A stretch of 64,000 nt of DNA from Yamagishiella unicocca (taxonomy: Eukaryota > Chlorophyta > Chlorophyceae > Chlamydomonadales > Volvocaceae): assembly GCA_003116995.1 (NCBI GenBank), contig BDSL01000052.1, positions 1-64,000 of the forward strand, in the 5' to 3' direction. The notes under the pieces are model-generated. The model was not told where the DNA came from. It was given only the letters and a program-made list of their open reading frames with translations, and did no database searches. Position numbers and translations under genes: made by a program. Shown here piece after piece: positions 11,411 through 23,500 of this stretch (the stretch's first letter is position 1; every line of letters begins with the position of its first letter).

Positions 11411-11655
11411 TTGATGGATACTAGTTGGCCGTTCCAACTCACACCCTGCAATCCGCAATTCCTGCAAGCATAGGCCTGCAAGTATACTCCTGCAAGCATA
11501 TGCCTGCAAGTATATACTGTGCCAATTGAAGCCACATTCCTTCTGCAATGCGCCCTAAATGAATGGCCGCACAACCTATCAACATCACAGCGCCCACCAC
11601 GCGCGCGCCCACTTGACACACAGTGTGACCCACTGGCACATGCAGCACAGTGCCC

Positions 11656-11718
11656 TGACGGCTGCCCCCGGCCCCGGCGGGGGAGGTAAGCCCACTCGCG
11701 CAGCCCCTGCGCAGCTTG
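11656..11718. repeat. 62-bp direct repeat, left copy
   Basis: The sequence from GACGGCTGCCCC to GCGCAGCTTGT, including the palindromic CCCCGGCGGGG, recurs at 15568-15632 with only a few changes and in the same orientation. The two copies enclose the main satellite array. Confidence 0.85.
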
Positions 11719-11837
11719 TATGAAGGTGACCAATGTCCCCGCAGCCCCTAGCCTTGCGACTTGCATGAGTACCGATGCCAATGCCAATTTGCCATGCCAC
11801 TGCGCAGCGCGTGCGGGGCGCCGCTATGCACCTGCGC

Positions 11838-11884
11838 GAAAAAGCGAGAGGTCGCCGGTTCGAAACCCGGCGACCGCAATTTTT
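11838..11884 (+). ncRNA. tRNA-like Pol III B-box hairpin (SINE or tRNA remnant)
   Basis: GGTTCGAAACC at the centre is a perfect Pol III B box. It sits in a 9-bp perfect stem (GGTCGCCGG/CCGGCGACC) and is followed by GCAATTTTT, whose T run could end Pol III transcription. The preceding GCGAGAGG matches the anticodon/variable region of the tRNA-Pro genes at 15.7 kb. A standard T arm with a 7-nt loop does not fold and no acceptor stem is seen, so this is not an intact tRNA. Confidence 0.35.
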
Positions 11885-12592
11885 GCATTTGGCGCGCACA
11901 TGCGAAAAATAGCGCGATAGCGATAGCCGACGCCTGATACTGATAGCCGACGCCTGATAGGTCACGCCCGATAGCACGATAGCCCCATAGCTGACACCTG
12001 CCGCCTGCACAGCGGGCGGCCGCGCGCCCAACGCTGCCCGCTGCTGCCTGCCGCCTTGCAGCCCCCGCCAGCGGCCGCCCACTGTGCCAATTGAAGCCAT
12101 TCCTTTTGCAATGCGCCCTAAATGAATGGCCGCACAACCTATCAGCATCAGAGCAACCTATCAGCATCACAGCGCCCACCAGGCGCGCGCCCACTTCACA
12201 CACAGTGTGACCCACTGGCACATGCAGCACAGTGCCAGCACCCGCCCACTGAGCTGATTGATGCCATTCCTTTTCCAATGCACCATAAATGAATAGCCAC
12301 ACAACCTATCAGCATCACAGCAGCCACCCAGCTGACACCCAGTGCAGGAAGACACACAGTGTCACCCACCCAGCACACACCCAAAGCCCATCAGCACATA
12401 GCTCATAGGCCAACAGCAGACACCAGACGTGCGCCCAGCTGACACATAGCCATATAGCCAGTAGCCAGCACCAAGATGCTTACCTCCCCCCGAATGTATC
12501 AGCATCAGAGTGGAAATAAGAATAGTGGGCGGACTGCCACGAGCTCCCAAAACACGCCCTCAGTAGCCGGCAGCAGTAGGTAGCTGCAACTT

Positions 12593-15310
12593 GGTGCGAG
12601 CACACCGCATAGGCACATAGGCGACAGCACACCGCATAGCTAACGTCGCACCACATAGGCGGCACCACACCGCATAGGCGCATAGGCGGCACCACACCAC
12701 ATAGGCGCCATCGCACCGCATGGGCGCATAGGCGGCACTGCACCGTACACGCGACATCGCATCGCATAGGCGCATAGGCGGCACCGCACCGCATACGTGA
12801 CATCGCACCGCATAGGCGCATACGTGGCAACACACCGCATAGCTCACGTCGCACCGCACACGCGCATAGGTGGCAACACACCGCATAGGCAACATCGCAC
12901 CGCATAGGCGCATAGGCGGCACCGCACCGCATAGCTGACATCACACCGCATAGGCGCATACGTGGCACCACACCGCATAGCTGACGTCGCACCGCACCGC
13001 ATAGGTAGCATCGCACCACATAAGCGCATACGTGGCACCACACCGCATAGGCACATAGGCATCGCACCGCATAGGCGCATACGTGGCACCACACCGCATA
13101 GCTGACGTCGCACCGCACCGCATAGGTAGCATCGCACCACATAAGCGCATATGTGGCACCACACCGCATACGCACATAGGCAGCAGTGCACCGCATAGGC
13201 GGCATAGGCAGCAGTGCACCGCATAGGCGCATAGGCTACACGAGCACGTAGCTAGCACTGCACCTCATAAGCACGTAGATGGCCCCGCACCACACCACAT
13301 AGGCGCCATCGCACCGCATGGGCGCATAGACGGCACTGCACCGTACACGCCACATCGCATCGCATAGGCGCATAGGTAGCATCGCACCACATAAGCGCAT
13401 ACGTGGCACCACACCGCATAGGCACATAGGCATCGCACCGCATAGGCGCATACGTGGCACCACACCGCATAGCTGACGTCGCACCGCACCGCATAGGTAG
13501 CATCGCACCACATAACCGCATATGTGGCACCACACCGCATACGCACATAGGCAGCAGTGCACCGCATAGGCGGCATAAGCAGCAGTGCACCGCATAGGCG
13601 CATAGGCAGCACCGCACCGCATAGCTGACGTCGCACCGCATAGGCGCATAAGCGGCACCACTACACGAGCACGTACCTAGCACTGCACCTCATAAGCACG
13701 TAGATGGCCCCGCATAAGTGACATAGCACCGCATAGGCGCATAGGCGGCACCGCACCACATAGGCGCCATCGCACCGCATGGACGCATAGGCGGCACCGC
13801 ACCGTACACGTCACATCGCACCGCATAAGCGCATAGGCGGCACCGCACCACATACGTGACATCGCACGGCATAGGCGCATAGGTGGCAACACACCGCATA
13901 GGCAACATCGCACCGCATAGGCGCATAGATGGCACTGCACCGCATACCTGACATCGCACCGCACCGCATAGATAGGATCGCACCGCATAGGTGCATACGT
14001 GGCACCACACCGCATAGGCACATAGGCGGCAGCGCACCGCATAGCTGACGTCGCACCGCATAAGTGCACAGCTGGCACCGCACCGCATAGGCAACATCGC
14101 ACCGCATAGGCACATAGGCGGCAGTGCACCGCATAGGCAACATCACACCGCATCGGCGCATAGGCGGCACCGCACCGCATAGCTGACACCGCACCGCATA
14201 CGCGCATACAGTGAGTAGCACACTCCACCACCTAGCATGTACGTGGCACTGCACCGCATAGGCGACATTGCAGCTCATAGGCGCATAGGCGGCACCGCAC
14301 AGGCGCATAGGCGACACCGCACCACATAGGTGACATCTATCGCAGCGCATAGGCACATAGGCAGCACCGCACCGCATAGGCGCATAAGCGGCACCGCACC
14401 GCATAGCTGACATCGCACCACATAGGCACATAGGCGCCACCCATACCGCATAAGCACCACATGGCCCCACATACGTGCGTACATGGTACTACATAAGCAC
14501 GTACATGGCACCGCACTGCATAGCACATAGCTAGCACCACATAGGCGCATAGGCGGCAGTACCACCTAGCATCTAGCAGCACCCAGGTGACACTACGTAG
14601 GCACCCATGAGCACCCGCATCACATAGGCGGGCGGCACCGCACCACACCGCATAGGCGCATAGGCATCACGCACAGGTACATAGGTGGCACCGCATAGGC
14701 GCATAGGTAGGCGCATAGGCGGCACCGCACCGCATAGGCGGCACCGCACCGCATAGGCGCATAGGTGGCACCGCACCGCATAGGTAACATTGCACCGCAT
14801 AGGCGCATACGTGGCACCACACCGCATACGCACATAGGCGGCAGCGCACCGCATAGCTGACGTCGCACTCCATAGATGCATAGGTGGCACCGCATAGGCG
14901 CATAGGTGGCACCGCATAGGCGCATAGGCGGCACTGCATAGCCACATACGTGGCACCGCACCTCACCGTACAGGCAACATCGCACCGCATAGGCGCATAG
15001 GCGGCACCGCACCGCATAGGCGGCACCGCACCGCAGAGGCGCATAGGTGGCACCACACCGCATAGGCAACATCGCACCACATAGCCGCATAGGCGGCACC
15101 GCACCGCATACGCACATAGGCGGCAGCGCACCGCATAGCTGACGTCGCACTCCATAGATGCATAGGTGGCACCGCATAGGCGCATAGGTGGCACCGCACC
15201 GCATAGGTGACATCGCACCACATAGCCTCATAGGCGGCACCGCACCACATAGGTGACATCGCACCGCATACGCGCATAGGTGGCACCGCACCGCATAACT
15301 CACATCGCAG
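12593..15310. repeat. Satellite tract of CACCGCATAGGCGCATAGGCGG units
   Basis: About 2.7 kb consists of imperfect units built from GCACCGCATAGG, GCGCATAGGCGG and GACATCGCACC, with higher-order repetition: blocks near 12.95-13.2 kb recur near 13.35-13.6 kb, and 14.85 kb recurs at 15.1 kb. Minus-strand frames stay open (MRLCGAV-type peptides) only because the unit rarely makes stops. All three minus frames are open, which argues against coding. Confidence 0.95.
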
Positions 15311-15405
15311 CACATACGCCTCCGACCCGTGCGCCTCCGACCCGTGGGCCTCCGACCCGTGCGACACCTCCGACCCGTGGGCCACTGACCCGTGGGCCTC
15401 CGACC
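15311..15405. repeat. CCTCCGACCCGTG tandem repeat
   Basis: Six to seven copies of a 15-18 bp unit (GCCTCCGACCCGTG) lie directly at the end of the satellite tract. Confidence 0.9.
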
Positions 15406-15415
15406 CATGGGCCTA

Positions 15416-15542
15416 CTCCTGCAAGCATAGCTCTGCAAGCATAGCTCTGCAAGCATAGCTCTGCAAGCATACCTCTGCAAGCATAGCCCTGCAAGCATAG
15501 CCCTGCAAGCATAGCCCTGCAAGCATAAGCCTGCAAGCGTAT
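15416..15542. repeat. CTGCAAGCATAG tandem repeat
   Basis: About nine copies of a 14-15 bp unit (CTGCAAGCATAGCT/CC) lie here. A related short run of the same motif occurs at 11464-11515, giving the two sides of the satellite belt similar borders. Confidence 0.9.
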
Positions 15543-15567
15543 ACGCCCATTGCGGCCCGCCCGCATG

Positions 15568-15632
15568 TGACGGCTGCCCCCCGCCCCGGCGGGGGAGGTA
15601 AGCCCACTCGCGCAACCCCTGCGCAGCTTGTG
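15568..15632. repeat. 62-bp direct repeat, right copy
   Basis: Same sequence and orientation as 11656-11718. It lies 77 bp before the tRNA-Pro pair. Confidence 0.85.
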
Positions 15633-15708
15633 GTTACTTCAAACCACGGAAGGGTTAACGACTGCGAATTGTGTTGTCATTGACCTTGCTGCTTAAATAG
15701 CATAACCA

Positions 15709-15780
15709 GGGAGTTTGGTCTAGTGGTATGATTCTCGCTTAGGGTGCGAGAGGTCGTGGGTTCAATTCCCGCAACTCCCC
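15709..15780 (+). tRNA. tRNA-Pro (AGG)
   Basis: The 72-nt cloverleaf has acceptor stem GGGAGTT/AACTCCC, a D arm with GGTCTAGTGGTATGAT, anticodon stem CTCGC/GCGAG with loop TTAGGGT (anticodon AGG, reading CCU), and T arm GTGGG-TTCAATT-CCCGC. Discriminator base is C and there is no intron. Its 3' end is immediately followed by the next tRNA without a spacer. Confidence 0.97.
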
Positions 15781-15852
15781 GGGAGTTTGGTCTAGTGGTA
15801 TGATTCTCGCTTCGGGTGCGAGAGGTCGTGGGTTCGATTCCCGCAACTCCCC
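15781..15852 (+). tRNA. tRNA-Pro (CGG)
   Basis: This 72-nt tRNA is identical to the preceding one except for the anticodon loop TTCGGGT (CGG, reading CCG) and one T-loop base (TTCGATT). It is a tandem duplicate with an anticodon change. Confidence 0.97.
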
Positions 15853-15857
15853 ACAAA

Positions 15858-15861
15858 TTTT
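15858..15861 (+). terminator. Pol III T-run terminator of the tRNA pair
   Basis: TTTT occurs 5 nt after the second tRNA. No T run separates the two tRNAs, so both are probably made as one precursor. Confidence 0.6.
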
Positions 15862-15902
15862 ATTAATACTAGGACGAAGTGTCTATCTAATTTTTACGTC
15901 AT

Positions 15903-16003
15903 TTCGCCGGGCAAGTTTCGGGGTGTTTTTGGGTTTTGCCAGACAAGTTCCGGGGTGTTTTTGGGTTTCGCCCTGCCGGACAAGTTTCGGGGCGTTTCTT
16001 GGA
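15903..16003. repeat. Three copies of a ~37-bp unit
   Basis: The unit GACAAGTTTCGGGGTGTTTT with a GGGTTTTGCC tail is repeated three times with minor changes. No coding potential is evident. Confidence 0.9.
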
Positions 16004-17031
16004 TTGTTTTCTTGCCTTTTGGAGTTGGAGTTCGTCGGAGGTACTCATGGTAAATTTATTGATTTGCTCCAGGCATGGCGGTAGCCACGCTGCGGGAGCG
16101 GACATACGCTCGCTGCCTGGAATGCGGAGGCAGCTGCGTTTGTCTCTGCCTGATTAGTTCCTGCGTCTCTTTCAGTGTCAGGCTATGCGCCCGATGGCTC
16201 GAACAGGGAGTGGATGGCGTGGATTGAAACAGCGAGGACATAATTGCAGTCAGTACCGGAATTTTATTCAGGTCGAGTAGCCAAGTAGCCCACTGTAACG
16301 GACTCTTTCAAGTTGGTGAGCCATCTGAAATCTTCTGAAAGTGATGGTACCGGAAGTTGCCTGATGAGCATGCAACATCGTGTGCTGTATGGGAAGTAAA
16401 GCTTTACATTGGATGCGATGAATAGGCGCAGACATCATATCCACGCAGTGCACAAACTACTGCAGCATATGGATTTTCGTTGGGGCATGACTTGTGTTGT
16501 ATCGTCCTGGCAACGTCGCCCTTTTATCCTGATCGGCCATCAGGGGAACAAGGTCAACGCCCAAAGTTCCCACTGGGTAATGCAAAGCTCTGTCCAGTTG
16601 CCAAACATACACCCTGATAGCTATCAAACAGATACCATGTACAACATGATGACGGAATTTGTGAAGTATGGAAAGCACCTGTCCGTGATTAACTTCCCAT
16701 CTTGTAATCTTCATCATTACAATCATCTGTACCATACATTTTGGCATGAAAACCATACTCTATATTCAGCATGCTGACGACAGCTCCCTAGTAGCCCATT
16801 GAACACTGTCCGCGTCCACCCAGTGTCAGAGGTAGAGTCAACGAACATATGAAGCGCCTGCAGCAAATCTCATCGAATGCCTCGGCACGGGGCCCCTCGT
16901 TTTCATACAATGAACGTCCGTTACGTGACTGTGGTGAGGGGCCACACCATGCCGAGCCACATTAACCAGGTGCTGATGCTTGGAGCGGATCTGCATCAAA
17001 CTTACTAGCCACCAGATTTATGACAAGGGCC
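16004..17031. other. Gene-free interval
   Basis: Open frames on both strands around 16.4-16.8 kb are short, overlapping and rich in Met/His without family resemblance. I see no tRNA, clear exon or repeat. Confidence 0.5.
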
Positions 17032-17036
17032 TTACA
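17032..17036 (-). terminator. TGTAA poly(A) signal of the NOSIP gene
   Basis: TGTAA on the minus strand (TTACA as written) lies about 60 nt after the NOSIP stop codon. Confidence 0.5.
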
Positions 17037-17096
17037 CATCGCCCGGACACACCAAAGCCCCGTAGCTTATGTGAAGCCTTGCCACCCACTCGGTGT

Positions 17097-19925
17097 TTAG
17101 TTCATGAAGACCAGGCCGCCCAGAGAGCGCGCGCCCTGGTGCTGTCCGCGCAGGTCACGCAGACCGTTGCCGATCCCCAGCATGAAGTACTGCAGGGGCA
17201 AACATGCGAGTTTTAGTAACTGAAGTCAGCGTTTGGGACATGTTGCGAACTCCATATCAGGCTAGACGACTACGTCTTCGTTTCCCTTCCTCTCCCTTCT
17301 CCCCCTTCTCCCCGCCAATCCCGTGATGGACATGGGATCCTCACCTTGATGCCCCAGGCTGCACCTGTGCAACGCGGCAACTACCGTACCTCCAGGGTGC
17401 TCCCAATACCCAACGCCCGCACGCCCCGCCACCGTCGTCCGGCCCACCCCAAAGTCCCTACCCTCAACCTGTGTCCCTGCCAAACCCTAAACCGTAGCTT
17501 ACCTTTTTCGTCTGCACCCGTTCCCCGTCCCGTGCAGCGAAGCCTGTGCCACCTGTCTGAAGCTCAATCACATCCTTGTCTCGGATCCGCTTCCCGCCGT
17601 ACGAACCCTCTGACTTGACGCACTTCTCGTACGTCTCCTTGAGCATTACGTCACTGGGCGGCAGCACACGCAAAAGGGTAAGGATGCACGGCACTGTACA
17701 CATGGCCACCACTGTCCTCGTGTTATCGGCGGTAAGCCTGTCGTGAAGTGCTGGAGTGTACTGCATTGCTCAGCGAAGATGCAAACGTACGCGTGGCCGG
17801 GAGCTTCAGAGACGGCCAAGTCAATCCCGATGTGGTGGGCGACCTGACCGCCTGACCCACATCCCACAAGTAGGGCCCCCGCTCGCGTCACCAAAGCTGA
17901 TGTCGCCTCGACTGCTGAGACCATCTTGCCCATCGAACCCTTAATAAAGGTACACTGCCCGGTACACTGCCCGTTACCCAACCTTTGCGTCACCTTCGTA
18001 GCTTCCCAGTTTCCTCACCACTTGCTGCAGAGACGGTTACACTTGCACATCAATACACCCGACCCGACCCATGGTTTTGACCTACCCGGTGGTTGCGAGT
18101 ACCACCAGCTTCGAAGTGTTGGTGAAGGTCTCCTTGGTGATCGGGTCCATGTGCTTGCCAGACTCGTCGCCGGGCACGGGAGTCCAGCGGACAGCGATAA
18201 GGTCCTGCGCCAGTCGGGAACCAGCAGGGCGTGGGGGTGAGCACCATAAGCATGTATTGTAGCACGGGAGGATCGGATCAGACCGTCAGGAGGCAGTCCA
18301 CCACGCGCTGAGGGAGCTATGGGGCTACGACCTACGGTTCGCACCTTCATTCGCAGCTTGTTGCCACTGGCGGGGCACCGCGTCTCAGCGTCAGGCTTCT
18401 CCACTTTGGCCTCCGCCCCCGGCGTCAACGCGGGCATCCAGAAGGCCTGTAATAAGAGGGGTGAATGGTGATAGGTGGTGGAAGATGGGCTCACTCGCGG
18501 CAAGCACGGTTGTCAAACTACGCAGACGGACGACCAGCATGATTCCTTCCCAGTTCAGGACACACAGACGAGTCTCCGCCCGTCACCAATCCGGCCTACA
18601 CAGTCGTACGGTGGCAGGATTTCCGCGTCCCACTCGCAGATCTCCCACCTTCGATTCCCTTGCCCGGTTCTCGTTGTCCTTTATGGCAATCACCGACTTT
18701 GCGCCTCCCGCCTCATGCGGGTTGCGCAACGCCTCCGCCTCCTTCACAATGGCTGCCTCTAGCCTGCGATGACGGACACGGATGTGGTAAGAGTGGTGAA
18801 GAAACAGCCGTTGGAAAGCGAGAAAGGGTTTCTCCCAGGGCACGACACATGTGCAGCGGGGATGAGTGCCAGAACACGATGAGGTCGGGAACTCATCGTC
18901 GGATGGCGCGGTGTCCTTTGAAACGAATAGCCAAAACTCCCAGCCCATATCTGCGGGTGCCCATGGCCTTACCTGGCCGCCACTCCCTCGCTGACCCCCA
19001 GGTGGTTCCGCCGGTCGAAGGCAATCAGCGCCGCCTCGTGGGCTATGGCCTGCTTCTCCAGCTCCTGTCGACAACAGGGGACACCAGGCGACAACAGGCA
19101 ACCACAGAACACGGGAAACCAGGTAGGAAGGTAAGCGGCATATCCGCATAATCCATTCCCTTAGGTGGAAGTGGGATGCTCCAAGTGGTGTATGGTGGGC
19201 AAGGAGGTGATGCGCGCCCAGAGAGACCGCCTCGCTTCTCCTCATCCCGAAGGCCATGCGTCGTCCCCGCTCGATGCCTTACCACGCAGAGCCATGCGCA
19301 AGCATAGCGTTGTGCTGACACCCTCTTATGGACAGTGCGGCTGACAACTCAGCGCGCCTGGTTCAACGCACCTTCTGCTGGTCTTGTTGCTGAGCCGCCT
19401 CGTATGCCTCCAGGTTCCGCTTTATGGCCTTCTTTTGAGCTAGCAAGTTTTCCAGAATTGATTCTTTGCTGTACAAGTATCCGTTGGGGGTCACCACCGG
19501 GTCCTGTTGCGGGTTTCGGGGCAGAACGATCCCGCCAGGGTCTAATATGAAATGGCCTTGGGGCTAAAGGAGGGGTTGTATCAAGGTAGCATGCACACCA
19601 CAGCTTGTAATTGGAGCGTGGCCGTGGGCTATGGTGAGGAGAAATGGGCTAGACAAAAAGCGTGGGGTTCACCTTTGCCTCCATCAGCGTCAGGCAGCAG
19701 TCGTCGTAGTTTCCAAGAGAGTCCTGCGCGGCGGCAAATTATGGTCCGTGGGCCTGCGTGTACTCCAGCTTACGTGCTCGCGCCGGCTGGCAAAGTAGGT
19801 TTCCTCCGAATTACCTTGCCCAGACGCTCCTTCACAGTCCCGAATCCTAACGCTTTCCGCTCAGCATACGATAAGGACTCGGCGCCCATGACGCCTGCAT
19901 TTTTGCTGTGGCGCTGGCCTCCCAT
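17097..19925 (-). CDS. NOSIP: NOSIP-family E3 ubiquitin ligase (CSU1-like), 9 exons
   Basis: Exons (minus strand) 19925-19815, 19723-19673, 19503-19372, 19064-18973, 18763-18649, 18446-18345, 18204-18086, 17653-17503 and 17189-17097 join in phase to 321 residues, close to animal and plant NOSIP (about 300-310). The N-terminus MGGQRHSKNAG matches the family start. The split U-box-like region reads DDCCLTLMEAK then DPVVTPNGYLYSKESILENL. A coiled segment follows, then KAFWMPALTP and the second half-domain DPITKETFTNTSKLVVL...GSYGGKRIRDKDVIELQTGG with TGFAARDGE. It ends NGLRDLRGQ. NOSIP proteins are ubiquitin ligases: nitric-oxide-synthase interactors in animals, COP1 regulators (CSU1) in plants, and associated with spliceosomes. 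Divergent from the IQ-motif gene. Confidence 0.95.
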
Positions 19926-20561
19926 CTTGTACCTTAATAGACGCTACGTCTTTTAAGTGAAGAGATTTGTACTCCAGGTCTGTAAATTTAATAGATTTCG
20001 CGTTGCCCAACCTGTGAATGAGCACCCTTCGCAAGTCTAATAGAAGCGAAGACACCAGAAAAGTATGTTAACTGCAGTTCCTCTAAAGTAAGAAGGCATA
20101 TTAGGTCAGCTAACGGCTGTGCGCTTCAGGCGCTTGGCATCATGACTTGCCGTACGTGTTGTCGTTGATACAGCGGCTTCAAACCCAAACAGCGTACATC
20201 TCACCGGGAAAGTATTGCAGAACAGTCGAAACCTCAACCCGTCGTGTGCTTACGCCTCAGCGGCGGTGAGGAGCGGATATATACCTTGCGTTCGTATCTT
20301 GGCTGTATTGGTCTTAGCTGGGGCATTAAAAAACTAGATGATTATAACACAGAAGCTCCACTTTCCCTTTATAGCGCCCGTCTAAGTCCCGTGGGTTCTG
20401 TAAGTGAGAGGTACACACCGTCTGCTTGCAGTAAGCCATTTATTGTTAACATATATCTAGCCGATATTGCTAGCCTAGGGGTATAACCGGCGTGAATTCG
20501 TCGCTGCTTAGTACATGGCCTAGCTGCTTGGAGCCCCGCGCGGGAGCCTTGAGCCAGGACG
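19926..20561. promoter_or_regulatory. Divergent promoter interval, NOSIP and IQ-motif genes
   Basis: The start codons of the two genes are 636 bp apart and point outward. Both 5' UTRs and promoters must lie here. No conserved element was identified. Confidence 0.4.
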
Positions 20562-23500
20562 ATGGAAGCTGAGGCCTCTGCAGCTTCTGGACAGAATGCT
20601 GTGGAAGCTGGGGAGGATGTGGACTTTGCTAAGACACTCCTCCCACCCATCGGCAGCCGTGGAAGCCGACGGATGGACTTCAACCAGAACCCCCAGGAGG
20701 TGGATAAGTTCTCTAAGGCGATGGATAGGTAAGAAATTCAGGGGGGCCTTCTGTTGAGACTGCTGGCGTTCACGGTACCCTGGTCCCTCCCATCCCCTGT
20801 GGGTTCGAAACTTCCGCCTCCAACATGAAATTCAGGAGGGATGACTTGCTCCGATTGCGTTTACATTACGGACACGGATCGCGGGGATAAAACACACCGA
20901 TTCTTTGACACACACACCGGTTTATGCTCCACCGACACCCATATCGTTTATGCCGCGGAAACAGGAAGCATCCCGACCGTCGCGATGCACCGTTGCGTCT
21001 CCCTGCATACCTTCTCTGTCACCGCTACACACTGCTGTGAGCCTCTTCTGTCACTAATGGTCGCACAGATGCCACCAGTAGTAGTACTTAACACCGCGCA
21101 ATGCTGTGGCTATTTTGATTCCGTTGAGCACCTTCGTTGAGTACGGTTATCGCCAAGGACACGCAAACATAATGGACCGGGAGGCAGTGGCCAAGGACGC
21201 GTGCTCACGTGTGATGCAAGGCCGCAATCCCAAGGGCGAGGGTGTCATTCTGTACCGGGCTGGCAGGACGGTGGTGGCAGTGGGCCGGTGTTATTGGGGA
21301 TCACTCTTGGCCCGGAGGTAGTTGGGTTGCTGTTGGAGTGCCGTACCCAGGTCATGGACCAGGGGACATGTGCCGACCATGCGAGGCATTGCAAACTGGG
21401 AGTTCCTGTCCAGGGACTAGGAGCCAGCAGCCATAGCCACCGTTGAGTGGGCAAGAGTAAGATCAGGATAACGTAAGCCTGTACCCCAACCCGGAAACCG
21501 GAAGCATAGTCGCTGGGAACGATATGCGTCTGCAACTCATCACCTGTCTTGTGCAAGGTTCGGCCATTCTCGACCGAGGGGTCTACTTACACCAAGAAAG
21601 GGAAGTGTGGGTGAAGGCGCATGGCTTTTTGAGCACGAAGGATCCTCATAAAAAGTTATTTTTTGCTCAATGCTTGGTTTGCTCCGCTGGGTCGCTGATC
21701 CATCGGTTAGTGTCCACGGCACGCGGTGCCTTGCGTGACCTCTGCATAAAACACCTTCAATAACCAATTCCTACCCCGATGAACTTTCCGCTTTGCCGAT
21801 CTTCAGGGTTTTGGCAGAGCGCGCGATGGCGAACGAAACTGTTGGAGAGGAGAACGCGTCCAGTCACGTTATAGCGAGGGGGGAGAACCAAATGACAGCG
21901 AAACATGGAATATCCAAGGTAAGGCCACGGTATCAGGAGCTGGGGTGTGTGTAACAAGCTGATAGCTGTCAGGAAAATTCCATGTTTGATGGGACGGGGC
22001 TGGGCTCTTTTGATATATGCATGGCTGTACGGCCAGCTAGGACCGGCGATAGTTGGGGAACGTTGCATTGGGTTAAGGGCTTTGCTGTCCCTCAAATTAA
22101 GACTTTGATATATACATCAGGAATGAAGGCAAACCGGGAACCCTCGGTCACTATTGCAGATCCTGCGTTATGCCACGCCGTTTGTTCCAAGGGTTACGAA
22201 ACCCTAAGCCTAGTCGAACTGACGCTTTTTAGGTGCCAAGAACGTATCGTATTATCCCACGATAACGCGATGCCTGCGTGGTTGAAGAGAGTTTAGTAGT
22301 ACGACGTGGCCAACGGCGCGATCGCGCGAACTGCTACGTAGCTTCTCCGATGGTAAACTCGCATTCACCAAAGTCATGTACACCACTTATTGTAACATGT
22401 GCATTATAACGATCTTATTATATTCACATAGGCGAAATCTATGACTATTCCTTGTGATGCCTGGACAAGGCGGCTCCGGTCCGTGGGGCACCGACATGCA
22501 ACCGTCACTGTTATCACCACGTGTCAATTCAATGAAGGACCAGTTAGAGGAGCTTAAGGATGGCACGCTACGCACCGCCGTACTGCCCAAACTCCCAGCT
22601 GGTGGCAAGGGCAGCATCAAAAGGCTAATAAGCACCTTGTCACGCGACGAGGTCAGCCAAAAATTTAACCGGATCGCCGTCTTCCGGCCGCGTGCTCGGC
22701 TCGTCAGCTTCGCAGCATAAGTTTCCGCGTATCCGGCCATAGTGTCACTGCGTAAGGGCCATAGTATAGCTGCGTACATAGGACGCCGAGAAACTGCTTG
22801 TACGCCTTTTGTACGCCTTTCGCCTGGGGAAGGTACTGATATGGTCTAGCTGGCTGCGGTTTGAAACCATGTGCTGCCTTCGCCCTACGTGTCATCAATG
22901 TGATGCGGCGCCCCGCGCAAACAGCGGTGCGTGTACCTCTCCAGTGTAACCGTCTCCTCTGTGAGCCCTCGTACACCACTTCGGTTCCCGGCTCAGTCAC
23001 TGCAGGACAGGTTCCCAAACCCGTTGCGCGGCGTTGATCTCTTACCTCCCTCTGCCTTGCCCGCGGTCGAAATCCTCCAACCCCACAATCTTCCAACACG
23101 CTTCTGCCCTTCCCGTTCGCCACCAGGTCGGCAAGGGTGTGGTGGAGAAGTTCCACGCCGCCCGCCACAACACGGCCATCATGTCAGCTATGGGTCACCC
23201 TGGGCTGGAGAAGCTGGTGGCGAAGGAGGAGGAGGAGAAGAGGAAGCGGAAAGCGAGGCTGAGGGTAGGAGGAGAAGCTGCAACGGGGAAGGGATGACCT
23301 TTTCTCGGCTGCGGCAGGTTACGCTAGCATGACTCGCTGTTTCCTCCGTAAGGTGGAGCTTCCTTCAAACAGGACGCGTTTTCGCTGACTTCGTCTATTT
23401 CCATAGACTCCTTTGTGTGTCCAACTTTTCTGCTATCCCAAATCCAAGCTCCCTTGCCAATCAGGCAGCACTGGCGTGTTCCCGCATATCGTCTTTTGCC

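Larger units (their letters stand above)
11522..12373. repeat. Three dispersed-tandem copies of a ~130-bp unit
   Basis: Copies begin near 11520, 12080 and 12245. Each runs from a GCCAATTGAAGCC-like start through a segment about AATGAATGGCCGCACAACC to ACACAGTGTGACCCACTGG. The third copy is more diverged. They surround the tRNA-like hairpin and contain no conserved gene. Confidence 0.8.

Noticed and set aside
11838..11884. A complete tRNA gene
   Set aside because: Only the B-box hairpin is present. The T-arm pairing is non-standard, and no acceptor, D or anticodon stems can be drawn.
12480..15615. Long minus-strand ORFs rich in Cys, Tyr and Met
   Set aside because: All minus frames are open together over pure satellite DNA, which indicates composition rather than coding.
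16409..16777. 122-residue plus-strand ORF
   Set aside because: It overlaps a 99-residue minus-strand ORF and has no recognisable motif or splice context.
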